Of a stretch of DNA of 64,000 nt, positions 1 through 7,943 are shown in pieces. Each line of letters starts with the position of its first letter. Position 1 is the first letter of the stretch. Below the pieces are notes generated by a model. That model was not told where the DNA came from. It was given only the letters and a program-made list of their open reading frames with translations, and made no database searches. A program made the position numbers and the translations under genes. Origin of the DNA: an uncultured Paracoccaceae bacterium (GTDB lineage: Bacteria; Pseudomonadota; Alphaproteobacteria; Rhodobacterales; Rhodobacteraceae); assembly GCA_937916485.1 (NCBI GenBank), contig CALFSV010000295.1, positions 1 through 64,000 on the forward strand, given 5' to 3'.

Positions 1-57
1 CGTATCTGAAAACCGCATGGGCCAGATCAGATACACAGAGGATCAGACACTCCCCTT

Positions 58-777
58 TTGGGCGGTCGCAAGGACCTCAAGGCACTGACCTTGGCCTGCG
101 GCGACATGAAGAGCGAATACCCCCTGCTCAAACGTTTGGGCGCCAAGTCCATCGTGGCCTATGACATCAGCGAAGGGCAGCAACAAAGATGCCTGGACCA
201 GGTGTTCGATGGCAGCGTCGAGCTCGACTACCGCATCGAAGACGTCAATCACGTCGAGCTTGAGCCGAACACATACGACCTCGTTTATATGCAGCAATCC
301 CTCCACCATATCGTCGAGATCGAAAAGCTGCTGGAACGCATCCACACCGCCCTCAAACCCGATGGCATCTTTCTGCTGAACGATTACGTGGGAGAGCCTT
401 TTCTTCAGCGCGGCCCGCGCCAGCGCGAGGTCTGCCAGAAAATCTGGAAACTCTTGCCCGAGCGGCTTCGCATCGACAAGGACGGCAACTTCACGCCTGA
501 CCTGTTCATCCCAGACAAGGCCATGCTGTCCCCCTTTGAGGCGATCCGGTCTGACGCGATCCTCCCTGCCCTTAAGGCGAATTTCGTCACCCATTCCGAG
601 TTTCTGTTTGGCGGGATCATCTTTCCGATCACAAACAACTTTGCTCCGAACTACCAGCCCGACAATGAAGGCGACGAAACCCTCATTCGGATGCTGTGGT
701 ATCTCGATGAACTGATGGTCGGCAATGGCACTGTCGAGCCGACGTTCGTTCGCGGGATTTACCTCAAAAAGAAATAG
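58..777 (+). CDS. Class I SAM-dependent methyltransferase, 5' end probably disrupted
   Basis: Predicted methyltransferase transferring a methyl group from SAM to an unidentified acceptor. The SAM-binding fold is clear: motif I ALTLACGD near residue 11, an acidic strand end VAYDIS near residue 34, and motif IV DLVYMQQSLHHI near residues 74-85 followed by a KPDGIFLLNDY strand. The only start in this frame is a TTG at 58, and an in-frame TGA lies at 7-9, so motif I begins almost at the N-terminus; relatives normally carry some 30-50 residues before it. The +2 frame is open from base 2 to about 84, and adding one T in the CCCCTTTT tract at 52-59 would join it to this frame. I therefore think the true gene starts left of the window and is frameshifted, or carries a sequence error. 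The acceptor cannot be deduced. Confidence 0.65.
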   Translation: MGGRKDLKALTLACGDMKSEYPLLKRLGAKSIVAYDISEGQQQRCLDQVFDGSVELDYRIEDVNHVELEPNTYDLVYMQQSLHHIVEIEKLLERIHTALKPDGIFLLNDYVGEPFLQRGPRQREVCQKIWKLLPERLRIDKDGNFTPDLFIPDKAMLSPFEAIRSDAILPALKANFVTHSEFLFGGIIFPITNNFAPNYQPDNEGDETLIRMLWYLDELMVGNGTVEPTFVRGIYLKKK

Positions 778-1162
778 GCCGCTCCTCCGTCGGGCTAGAA
801 TGACGCGTTGGCGCTGGGCGCGTGACGCGCCGTGGCCGCTTCATTGGGTGCCTGTGTTGGCACGATGGGCAGACTTCCGCTTCTCTGGCAAAGGTACGGA
901 ATACCGCACTTGCCGGGGCGACACCCGCCAACATACTCAGCGCGGATCAAACAACAGCCGCAGGGCATTACCGGATGTCGCGTCGATCCGATCACACACG
1001 GGACGTACTCGCGGCGCTGGTCATTGGCACAGCCCGAGGCAGGATTTCCGAACACATACCTGATGCTTTCTCTGTCCACCCGGTCAGCTCCCGGACCCTT
1101 ATGCGGACCCGGACGCTTGGCCTGCTGGTCCACGCGGCAACTGCCTCTGTCGATCGGGCAGA
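778..1162. other. 385-bp gap with no convincing gene
   Basis: This stretch lies between the methyltransferase and the acyltransferase. All frames contain short ORFs, but none resembles a known protein and their third-position GC is not raised like that of the neighbours. One ORF on the plus strand (822-1166, GTG start, 114 codons) ends in an ATGA overlap with the next start, which is the only hint of coding. I see no tRNA or obvious terminator. It may hold the promoter of the acyltransferase or decayed sequence. Confidence 0.4.
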
Positions 1163-2632
1163 ATGAGCGGCATGTCCGACAAACCTCAACCAGAGCCACG
1201 GGTCGACGGGCCACCGCAGCCTTGGAAGGATGCCTTCCTGCGTTGGCTCGCCCGTATTGCGCTGCGATCCTTCTACGCTCGGATCGAGGTCATCGGCGCA
1301 GACCGTCTGCCCTCTTCCGGACCGTTGATCGTCATGGCCAACCACTCCAACAGTCTCGTTGATGCCATGCTCATCACCGGTTTCCTGCCCCGGATGCCGC
1401 GATTTCTGGCGGCCAGCACGGTCTGGGACTACAAACCGCTGATCGGGCTTCTGAATGCCGCCGGGGCGATACCGGTGCACCGGGTGCAGGACGGACGCCA
1501 GCGCCACGGGGCGCTAAACGATACCTTTTCCGTTGCAGCAGAGTTCCTCGTGGACGGCGGTGTCCTTGCGGTCTTTCCCGAAGGCGTTAGCCACAATGAG
1601 CCACGGGTTCTGCCGCTGAAACCGGGTGTTGCGCGTATAGCCCTTAAGGCCGAGGCGGTGCGTGGACCGCTTAGTATCCTGATCGTACCGCTTTGTCTGA
1701 TCTTTGAGAAAAAGCAAATGTTCCGCTCGCGGGTGCTGGTGGAATTCGGGCAACCGGTCGAGATCGCGCCTGAAATCATCAAAGCCTATCGCAGCGGCTC
1801 CAAGGCCTGCCAATCGGCGGCGGCCAAAGCGCTGACCCAATACCTTGCACAGGAATTGGAAGTCCTGACCCCCGTAGACGACAATTGGGAGGACAACCGC
1901 CTTATCGGCCGGGCAGCTGAAATCCTGTCCCATACCGAAGGGATCACCAATCCCGACCGCCCCATGGCCGAATTGGCGCAAGAGCAGAAAACCGTCCGAC
2001 ACGGCTATGCCTGGACCCGGAAAATACATCCCGAACGCACCGCCGCCCTGCGGGCAAACCTGGCTGTTTATGACAGCATGTTGCGGACCGCCGGCCTGCG
2101 CGACCTTGAGGTCGCCCGCCATGCCAGGGTCGGAATGAGCACCGTGCCACTTGGGCGCACAGCCCTGACCATTGCCACAAAACTGCCGGTGGCGGGACTT
2201 GGGCTTGTTCTGAACTGGCTGCCCTTCCAACTCATGCTTCAGGTCAGCAAGGGCAAGGACCGCGACAAGCGTTCGACCTGGTCGATCTTTGGCGGGATGC
2301 TGGTGTTTCCGGTGTTCTGGGTCATTACCGCCCTCCTTGTCGGGATTTGGGCCGCGACAGCGCTCAGCCCCCTTGCTGGCTGGCTGAGCGGCCTTGCAAC
2401 GCTGGTCGCGGCCCCGATCGCAGGGCAACGCAGTCTCAAGCTGTTCGACACCCTGTCCCAAATTGCCCCTGGCGTTCGGGCCATGACGCGGTTGAGGTCC
2501 ACCAACGTCCTGGGTCAGCGACTGATCGAACAAAGGCGCGTCGTGGTAAAGGATCTGATCGCCCTGTCAGAGGCCTACGACGCAGAGCAAGGCAGGCTCG
2601 CCGCCGCAGCGCGCTTGTCCGGACACGGCTAG
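1163..2632 (+). CDS. PlsC-like glycerolipid acyltransferase with C-terminal membrane domain
   Basis: Membrane-associated acyltransferase of the glycerol-phosphate/lysophosphatidate family, expected to move acyl chains onto a glycerolipid. Block I reads NHSNSLVD near residues 59-66, so the catalytic His and Asp are five residues apart (H-x5-D, as in yeast Gpt2-type enzymes) rather than the usual four. Block III is FPEGVSH near residue 139. The acyltransferase fold covers about residues 20-215. A soluble middle part follows, then hydrophobic segments around residues 335-430. At 489 residues it is about twice the length of a simple PlsC, so it is unlikely to be the housekeeping PlsC or OlsA. ATG at 1163 is taken as the start; ATG at 1172 is an alternative. 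Substrate unknown. Confidence 0.85.
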   Translation: MSGMSDKPQPEPRVDGPPQPWKDAFLRWLARIALRSFYARIEVIGADRLPSSGPLIVMANHSNSLVDAMLITGFLPRMPRFLAASTVWDYKPLIGLLNAAGAIPVHRVQDGRQRHGALNDTFSVAAEFLVDGGVLAVFPEGVSHNEPRVLPLKPGVARIALKAEAVRGPLSILIVPLCLIFEKKQMFRSRVLVEFGQPVEIAPEIIKAYRSGSKACQSAAAKALTQYLAQELEVLTPVDDNWEDNRLIGRAAEILSHTEGITNPDRPMAELAQEQKTVRHGYAWTRKIHPERTAALRANLAVYDSMLRTAGLRDLEVARHARVGMSTVPLGRTALTIATKLPVAGLGLVLNWLPFQLMLQVSKGKDRDKRSTWSIFGGMLVFPVFWVITALLVGIWAATALSPLAGWLSGLATLVAAPIAGQRSLKLFDTLSQIAPGVRAMTRLRSTNVLGQRLIEQRRVVVKDLIALSEAYDAEQGRLAAAARLSGHG

Positions 2633-2654
2633 ATCGCAGGACTTGGCGCTTTTC

Positions 2655-2690
2655 TGGCAATTTGGACGCGATACTGACGCCAAATTGCCA
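2655..2690. repeat. 11-bp perfect inverted repeat
   Basis: TGGCAATTTGG at 2655-2665 is mirrored by CCAAATTGCCA at 2680-2690 with a 14-base spacer. It sits 22 bases after the acyltransferase stop and about 85 bases before the chosen start of the UMF1 transporter. No T-run follows on the plus strand, so it is either a weak terminator or a regulator binding site for the transporter. Confidence 0.6.
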
Positions 2691-2774
2691 AAGACCACTT
2701 CGGAATGTTCTTTACTGACTTCCTTAACCCCCGAGAACCATTCTAGGGTGCTGGGAAGTGGGGGAATTCCAGAC

Positions 2775-4133
2775 GTGATACAGACTAGCGCACCTCGGCG
2801 GATCTGGGGTTGGTTCTTCTTCGATTGGGCCAGCCAACCCTATAACACCCTGCTTTTGACCTTTATCTTTGGCCCCTACATCAACGAGTTGCTTGGCGAT
2901 GGGTCCCGGGCGCAGGCCACTTGGGGCTTTGGCATCGGGGCGGCGGGCCTTGTGATGGCCCTGCTGGCGCCAGTCCTCGGGGCTATTGCAGATTCCACCG
3001 GCACGCGGATGCGCTGGATCTGGCTCTTTTCGGTGATGTACGTCATCGGCGCGGCCGGGATCTGGATCGCAGCACCGGGTGATTTCAACCTGTTGCTTGT
3101 CATGATCTTCTTTGCCATCGGCCTGATCGGGATGGAGCTCGCGACCATCTTCACCAACGCCATGCTGCCCGACCTTGGCACCCCCGAACAGATCGGACGC
3201 CTGTCGGGGAACGGCTGGGCCTTTGGCTATGTCGGCGGGCTGTTCGCGCTGGTGATCTTCTTGCTGTTCTTTGCGGAAAATGCCGAAACCGGGCGCACGT
3301 TGATTGGCCTGCCTCCGGCCTTTGGCCTTGATCCGCTGGCCCGCGAAGGCACGCGGTTTGTTGGCCCCTATTCGGCGCTGTGGTTCATTGTGTTCATGAT
3401 CCCCTTCTTTCTATGGGTCCGCGAACCCCGCCCCCAACGCGCAGCACCCGGCGCAGTGCGGCGGGCGATGGTGGCTTTGGGTCGCAATCTGAAGACCCTG
3501 CCAAAGGACCGCAGCCTGTTTGCCTACCTTCTGTCATCCATGTTCTACCGGGACGCCCTGAACGGGATGTATGTCTTTGGCGGCATCTATGCGGCGGGTG
3601 TTCTGGGCTGGTCGGCGCAGGACACCGGCATCTTTGGCATCCTTGCGATCATCTCGGGGGCAGTCTTTGCCTGGCTGGGCGGCGGATGGGATCAGCGGCT
3701 TGGCTCTAAACCGGTGATCATCGGCAGTATCATCCTGTTGATGGTGGTCAGCGTGGGCATCATCTTTGTCACCCCGACCGCCGTCTTTGGGATGCCCGTC
3801 GCAGAAGGCTCGGCCCTGCCCAACGTCGCGTTCTATGTGCTTGGGGCGGCCATCGGGGCCGGCGGCGGCACGTTGCAAGCCTCAAGCCGGACAATGCTGG
3901 TCCGGCAGGTGGATCCGGCCCAGATGACCACCGGCTTTGGCCTATATGCCCTGACGGGCAAGGCCACATCCTTTATCGCGCCGCTGTCGATCGGGTTGGT
4001 AACATCGCTGACGGGCAGCCAGCAGTTGGGCATCACCCCGCTGGTTGTCCTGTTCCTGATCGGGTTCGTGCTGATGTTCTGGGTCAAACCTACCCGAGAA
4101 AACGTGGTGGCGCCGCCCGCGCTCGCCGCCTGA
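2775..4133 (+). CDS. MFS transporter, UMF1/Atg22-like family
   Basis: Polytopic inner-membrane transporter of the UMF1 (Atg22-like) branch of the major facilitator superfamily, about 12 membrane spans. The family N-terminal signature WGWFFFDWASQPYNT is at residues 11-25, followed by alternating hydrophobic segments to a final span near residue 435. The frame stays open upstream to 2643, but GTG at 2775 is chosen because it places the signature close to the N-terminus, as in relatives, and a GGGGG run lies just upstream. With it the protein is 452 residues. Substrate is unknown; members are often annotated as amino-acid or unknown exporters. It converges on the next gene with only three bases between stops. 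Confidence 0.85.
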   Translation: MIQTSAPRRIWGWFFFDWASQPYNTLLLTFIFGPYINELLGDGSRAQATWGFGIGAAGLVMALLAPVLGAIADSTGTRMRWIWLFSVMYVIGAAGIWIAAPGDFNLLLVMIFFAIGLIGMELATIFTNAMLPDLGTPEQIGRLSGNGWAFGYVGGLFALVIFLLFFAENAETGRTLIGLPPAFGLDPLAREGTRFVGPYSALWFIVFMIPFFLWVREPRPQRAAPGAVRRAMVALGRNLKTLPKDRSLFAYLLSSMFYRDALNGMYVFGGIYAAGVLGWSAQDTGIFGILAIISGAVFAWLGGGWDQRLGSKPVIIGSIILLMVVSVGIIFVTPTAVFGMPVAEGSALPNVAFYVLGAAIGAGGGTLQASSRTMLVRQVDPAQMTTGFGLYALTGKATSFIAPLSIGLVTSLTGSQQLGITPLVVLFLIGFVLMFWVKPTRENVVAPPALAA

Positions 4134-4136
4134 CGC

Positions 4137-4757
4137 CTAGCCCCAGCCGTAGTTGAAGCTGACGCTGATCCGGTCGTCCTCGGCCATGTTCATCGGTACC
4201 TCGTGGCGAAGCCAGCTTTCCCACAACAGCACGTCGCCCACATCAGGGGCGACATAGACAAAGCTGCGCATTTCGGGGCGGGCCTTGGCCTTGCGGGCCG
4301 GGGCGGCCATCATCATGGCAAGGCGGGGGTCCTCGAACTTGATCGCACTCGCCCCTTCGGGCATCGCCACATAGGTGGTCCCGCTGATCACGCTATGGGG
4401 ATGGATATGGGCAGTGTGGATACCGCCCGTCGGCAGAATGTTGATCCACAAGGAATCCAGCTTCAGCTTCTTGCCATCCAGATCGAATTGCAGGTCCTTG
4501 GCAAAGGCCGCCACATGTTTGTCCAGCGCCTTGACCACATCCTTGAAGATCGGGAACCGCCAGGGCAAATCGGTGAGCGAGGCATAGCTGGTGTAACCGG
4601 CAAAGGCGTTCTCCTCGCACCAGTTTTGACCAGCCTCGTCATCCTCGGCGATGGACAGGCAAGCATCCTCAAGCTCGGACGGATCAACACCCTTGCCGAA
4701 TTCGGACAGGGGGGCGCGGTAAAGGCGGGTCACAAAGAGGGATTCGATCTGGGACAT
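4137..4757 (-). CDS. TIGR02466-type putative 2OG-Fe(II) oxygenase-fold protein
   Basis: 206-residue soluble protein of the TIGR02466 family, which has the double-stranded beta-helix of 2-oxoglutarate/Fe(II) oxygenases; no reaction is established to my knowledge. Candidate iron ligands are in IHTAHIHPHS (His114, 117, 119, 121) and His185, and Arg196 in DDRISVSFNYG is the likely 2OG-carboxylate contact. The family landmarks SGTTYV and FEDPR are present. The frame extends upstream to 4844, but ATG at 4757 (MSQIESLF) matches the usual N-terminus. It lies 70 bases downstream of the quinate/shikimate dehydrogenase on the same strand, so it may be the last gene of that unit, although relatives occur in unrelated contexts. 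Confidence 0.75.
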   Translation of the reverse strand: MSQIESLFVTRLYRAPLSEFGKGVDPSELEDACLSIAEDDEAGQNWCEENAFAGYTSYASLTDLPWRFPIFKDVVKALDKHVAAFAKDLQFDLDGKKLKLDSLWINILPTGGIHTAHIHPHSVISGTTYVAMPEGASAIKFEDPRLAMMMAAPARKAKARPEMRSFVYVAPDVGDVLLWESWLRHEVPMNMAEDDRISVSFNYGWG

Positions 4758-4827
4758 AGCGCTGTCATAGACCAGCCCGGCCGCCACGGCGAGAGGCGGC
4801 TTGCACGAATAATGACCGGACCGGGCC

Positions 4828-5682
4828 CTAGCCCGGAGCGTCAAAGCTGTCGAAGGTCACCCGCATTCGCACGGGATCGGCGGTGCGCCCGGTAAAGAGC
4901 TCGAACGCCCGAACCGCTTGAAACAGCGCCATCCCCGATCCGTCAAGGCTTCGGCACCCAAGGGCGCGGGCCTTGGCCAGAAACTGGGTTTCGAGGGGAA
5001 AGTAGACCACATCAGCCACCCATTGGCCGGGGTGCAACAAGGCCGTCGGAACAGGCGTGCCAGGCAGTTTCGCCATGCCGACGGGGCTTGCATTGACGAT
5101 GCCATCGACACCGGGGACAGCGGCGGCCCCATCCGCCACCACGCTGGCCCGGTCGGTTCCATGCCGGGCCTGCAGATTGGCCACCAGTGCCTTGGCCGCT
5201 TCTGCCCGGACATCGCAAACCGCCAGATGACCGACGCCATTGTCCAGCAGGGCATGGGCCACGGCCCCACCTGCCCCGCCCGCGCCCAGCATCAGGACCA
5301 GCGCCTTTGGGACACCGTCCAGCCCCCGGCGCATGTTTTCGGCAAAGCCCCAATAGTCGGTGTTGTGACCGATCCGCTTACCGTCCTGAAACACGATCGT
5401 ATTGGTGGCCCCCACCGCCCGCACTTCGTCAGAGGCACTGTCGAGATGATCAAGGGCGGCCTGTTTGAAGGGGTAGGTCACGTTTACCCCGGCGTAGCCC
5501 GCACCCTCGGCCCGCGCCAGAATGGTGGCAAAGTCGCGGTCGGCCTCGGGCATCGTGTCGGTGTCGAGCAGATCGTAGCGCAGGGTCAGGCCCTGTGCCG
5601 CCGCCTCGGCCATATGCATGGCGGGGGTGCGGGACTGCTGGATGCCCGCACCAATCAGCCCGACGCGCCAGGCCGCCGTCAT
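4828..5682 (-). CDS. AroE-family quinate/shikimate dehydrogenase, probably NAD-linked and catabolic
   Basis: 284-residue dehydrogenase of the shikimate dehydrogenase fold, interconverting 3-dehydroquinate/quinate or 3-dehydroshikimate/shikimate. The catalytic Lys73 is in NVTYPFK, with Asn94 in GATNT and Asp109 in HNTDYWG; the dinucleotide loop is GAGGAGG at 133-139. The substrate carboxylate site reads S17-R-T19-P, the Ser-x-Thr pattern described for quinate/shikimate dehydrogenases rather than the SxSP of biosynthetic AroE, and the second strand ends in CDVRAE, whose Asp favours NAD over NADP. In this order the housekeeping aroE usually sits with coaE and dnaQ, which are absent here. Start ATG at 5682 overlaps the P450 stop (ATGA), so the two are translationally coupled. 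Biosynthetic AroE remains possible. Confidence 0.85.
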   Translation of the reverse strand: MTAAWRVGLIGAGIQQSRTPAMHMAEAAAQGLTLRYDLLDTDTMPEADRDFATILARAEGAGYAGVNVTYPFKQAALDHLDSASDEVRAVGATNTIVFQDGKRIGHNTDYWGFAENMRRGLDGVPKALVLMLGAGGAGGAVAHALLDNGVGHLAVCDVRAEAAKALVANLQARHGTDRASVVADGAAAVPGVDGIVNASPVGMAKLPGTPVPTALLHPGQWVADVVYFPLETQFLAKARALGCRSLDGSGMALFQAVRAFELFTGRTADPVRMRVTFDSFDAPG

Positions 5683-6857
5683 TGCAGCAAGACCGGCAAG
5701 GTGATCGGCCCGCGAAAGCCAAAGCCCCGCCACAGCACCTTGGCCGGATCAGGAAGCTGCATGTTCGGAAACCTTTCGAACAGGATCGGCAGCATCACCT
5801 TGCCCACCGCCCGGCGCGCCACATGGGTGCCCATGCAAAAGTGCGGGCCATTGCCAAAGGCCTGATGCGGGGCCTTGGCCCGGTAGACGTCGAAGACCTC
5901 GCCATTCTCGAACAGCTCTTCATCGCGGTTGGCAGAGGCCTGAATGGTCATCACCGTATCGCCCTTGGGGATCAGGTATCCCCGGATCTCGGTGTCCTCT
6001 GTTACCAGCCGGGACGAGGCCTGAATCGGCGCGACCCAGCGCACCGCCTCTTCAAAGGCCTTGTCCCAGTGGTCGTGGCGGCGCACCTCGTCCAACTGGT
6101 CGGGATTGGTCAAAAGCCCGTAAACCACCGTGTTGAGGGCGTCGCGGGGCTCGTTGATGCCGCCACCGATGGCGATCTTGATATTGGCGTAGATCTGGCT
6201 TTCCTCGATCGGATCATCGGCGTTGATCATCACCGCCAGTGCGGAATTGTTGGGCGTGGCCCGATGGCGGGCCTGTAGGCTGTCCAGAAGCGCGTTCATC
6301 TCGGCATTGGCCGCGTCCGAGCGGGCAAAGGGCGCGTCCTGCCAGCCAAAGTTACCGGCCCCGTCGATCAGGGCCTGCGACCAGCGCTGCATCTCCGCGT
6401 CGCTGGCCTCGTCCATCCCCAGCATGATGGCCAGCCCACGGGCGGCATAGGGGCCGGACAGGGCAGGAAAGAGGTCGACCACCTCGCCCTTGGGCAGACG
6501 GCTGACATAGTCCCGCGCTATAGCCTCGTAGCGGGGCATCCAGTCGTTGGTGATGACCTTGGGGTTAAAGGCCGGGGCCATGGCATTGCGTTCGCGCAGA
6601 TGCGCCGCCCCGTCCTTGCGCATGAGGGTATGGGCCCCAAAGGCCCGCTTCATCGGGGTGTTGGGATCGTCCGAGCTGAAGATGCCGGGCTGATCCTTGA
6701 CGTATTTGGTGTCCGTCGCCTTGGTCAGAAGGGTCCGCCCCGCCGCACGCACCCGCACAACAGGCGCTTCGGCGCGCAGGCGGCGGTAGATCGGATAGGG
6801 ATCAAGATCAAGCTGGGCAAGCGTGATCTCTTCGTCCAGCGGTGCCAGGTCTGCCAA
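5679..6857 (-). CDS. Cytochrome P450
   Basis: Soluble bacterial P450 of 392 residues, expected to hydroxylate or O-demethylate a small substrate with electrons from a ferredoxin system not seen here. The haem loop is FGNGPHFCMG with the thiolate Cys near 341; the K-helix ExxR is EAVR; the C-helix has HLRER. The I-helix reads GGGINEPRD in place of the usual A/G-G-x-D/E-T-T, so the acid/alcohol pair used for O2 activation is altered. Start: TTG at 6857 is preferred because AGGGGGAGAG sits just upstream; another TTG at 6935 would add 26 residues and abut the amidohydrolase stop. Lying between the amidohydrolase and the quinate/shikimate dehydrogenase, it could act on a methoxylated or hydroxylated aromatic acid. 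Confidence 0.88.
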   Translation of the reverse strand: MADLAPLDEEITLAQLDLDPYPIYRRLRAEAPVVRVRAAGRTLLTKATDTKYVKDQPGIFSSDDPNTPMKRAFGAHTLMRKDGAAHLRERNAMAPAFNPKVITNDWMPRYEAIARDYVSRLPKGEVVDLFPALSGPYAARGLAIMLGMDEASDAEMQRWSQALIDGAGNFGWQDAPFARSDAANAEMNALLDSLQARHRATPNNSALAVMINADDPIEESQIYANIKIAIGGGINEPRDALNTVVYGLLTNPDQLDEVRRHDHWDKAFEEAVRWVAPIQASSRLVTEDTEIRGYLIPKGDTVMTIQASANRDEELFENGEVFDVYRAKAPHQAFGNGPHFCMGTHVARRAVGKVMLPILFERFPNMQLPDPAKVLWRGFGFRGPITLPVLLQ

Positions 6858-6935
6858 ATCCGTCTCTCCCCCTCTTCGTGCCGGGCCCGGCCCGATCCAT
6901 CCGTCGTCCCATATCCGGGACGCCTGTCGCGCCAA

Positions 6936-7847
6936 TTACAAGCCCGCGCTATCCGCACCCTGCCCCGCCGTTTCTCCCAAAAGCCGCAAGGCGTTCTCTT
7001 TCAGGATCAAGGGGCGCACCTCATCCTTGAACGGCGCCGCCTCAAAATCCGCCAGCCAGCGGTCGGGTGTAATGGCCGGCCAGTCAGAGCCAAAAAGCAT
7101 CTTTTTCTTCAGGATGGAATTGGCATAGCGAATGAATGTCTCGGGGAAATACTTCGGCGACCAGCCCGACATGTCGTAGTAGACGTTGGGCTTGTGCTGA
7201 CAGACGGCCAGCCCCTCTTCGGTCCAGGGAAAGGACGGATGGGCCAGCACGATGGGCATGTCGGGAAAGTCGACGGCCACATCGTCCAGATGGATAGGGT
7301 TGGAATACTTCAGCCGCATCCCCATACCGCCCCGCATCCCTGACCCGACCCCGGTCTGGCCTGTGTGAAACAGGGTAATCGCCCCTTCCTCGGCAATCGC
7401 CTCGTAAAGGGTGTAGGCCGCCCGGTCATTGGGAAAGAACCCCTGCATGGTCGGGTGAAACTTGAACCCCCGCACGCCAAACTCGCGCACCAGCCGACGG
7501 GCCTCGCGGGCGCCAGCCTTGCCCTTGTGCGGATCGATCGAGGCAAAGGGGATCAGGATGTCGTCATTCTCGGCGCAGACCCCGGCCACCTCTTCGTTGG
7601 AGTAGCGGCGAAAGCCGGTTTCGCGTTCCGCATCGACCGGAAAGATGACGGCGGCGATATTGCGCTCGCGGTAGTAGTTCGCGGTGTCCTGCACCGTGGG
7701 CAACATCCCCTCGGCCCCGGCGGGGTTTTTGAAATAGGCGGCCATGCCTGCCTGAAACTCGTTGTAGCCATCGTCGCGGCTTGTGCAGCACGGCTCTTCG
7801 GCGTGGGTGTGGAAATCAATGGCCCGAACGGCAGAAAAGTCGACCAT
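6936..7847 (-). CDS. Amidohydrolase-2 family hydrolase/decarboxylase
   Basis: 303-residue metal-dependent TIM-barrel enzyme of the amidohydrolase-2 family, which includes gamma-resorcylate and aminocarboxymuconate-semialdehyde decarboxylases and, in phenylpropanoid degraders, 4-hydroxyphenyl-beta-ketoacyl-CoA hydrolases. Metal ligands are visible: DFHTH near residues 11-15, FKFHP near residue 149, LAHPSFPW near residue 205 and FGSDWP near residue 254. A strong GGAGAGA ribosome site lies about eight bases before the ATG at 7847. It follows the feruloyl-CoA synthase-like gene by 96 bases and precedes the P450. By context I favour hydrolysis of a beta-ketoacyl-CoA made after ligation, releasing an aromatic acid; this is inference. 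Confidence 0.8.
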   Translation of the reverse strand: MVDFSAVRAIDFHTHAEEPCCTSRDDGYNEFQAGMAAYFKNPAGAEGMLPTVQDTANYYRERNIAAVIFPVDAERETGFRRYSNEEVAGVCAENDDILIPFASIDPHKGKAGAREARRLVREFGVRGFKFHPTMQGFFPNDRAAYTLYEAIAEEGAITLFHTGQTGVGSGMRGGMGMRLKYSNPIHLDDVAVDFPDMPIVLAHPSFPWTEEGLAVCQHKPNVYYDMSGWSPKYFPETFIRYANSILKKKMLFGSDWPAITPDRWLADFEAAPFKDEVRPLILKENALRLLGETAGQGADSAGL

Positions 7848-7917
7848 GGCGTGTCTCTCCTTATGGGGCGCGGCGGCGCCACCGGGCGTTGCTAGAGTGC
7901 TAAGCGATCAACGACCG

Positions 7918-7927
7918 ATTGGCCAAT
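7918..7927. promoter_or_regulatory. Possible operator, ATTGGCCAAT palindrome
   Basis: A perfect 10-bp palindrome ATTGGCCAAT lies in the 96-base gap between the CoA-ligase gene and the amidohydrolase gene. Its position about 70 bases before the amidohydrolase start would suit a regulator site for an internal promoter. A palindrome this short can arise by chance. Confidence 0.25.
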
Positions 7928-7943
7928 TGTGAAACCAACGCGA

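Noticed and set aside
795..1214. 139-codon minus-strand ORF before the acyltransferase
   Set aside because: Cys- and Arg-rich, no homology I recognise, overlaps a real start.
1514..2533. 339-codon open frame antisense to the acyltransferase
   Set aside because: Low complexity, Gln/Gly-rich shadow; the plus-strand gene has family motifs.
1163..2632. Acyltransferase as OlsA partner of OlsB
   Set aside because: It has the H-x5-D Gpt2-like block and a long C-terminal domain, unlike the short OlsA, and is 43 kb from olsB.
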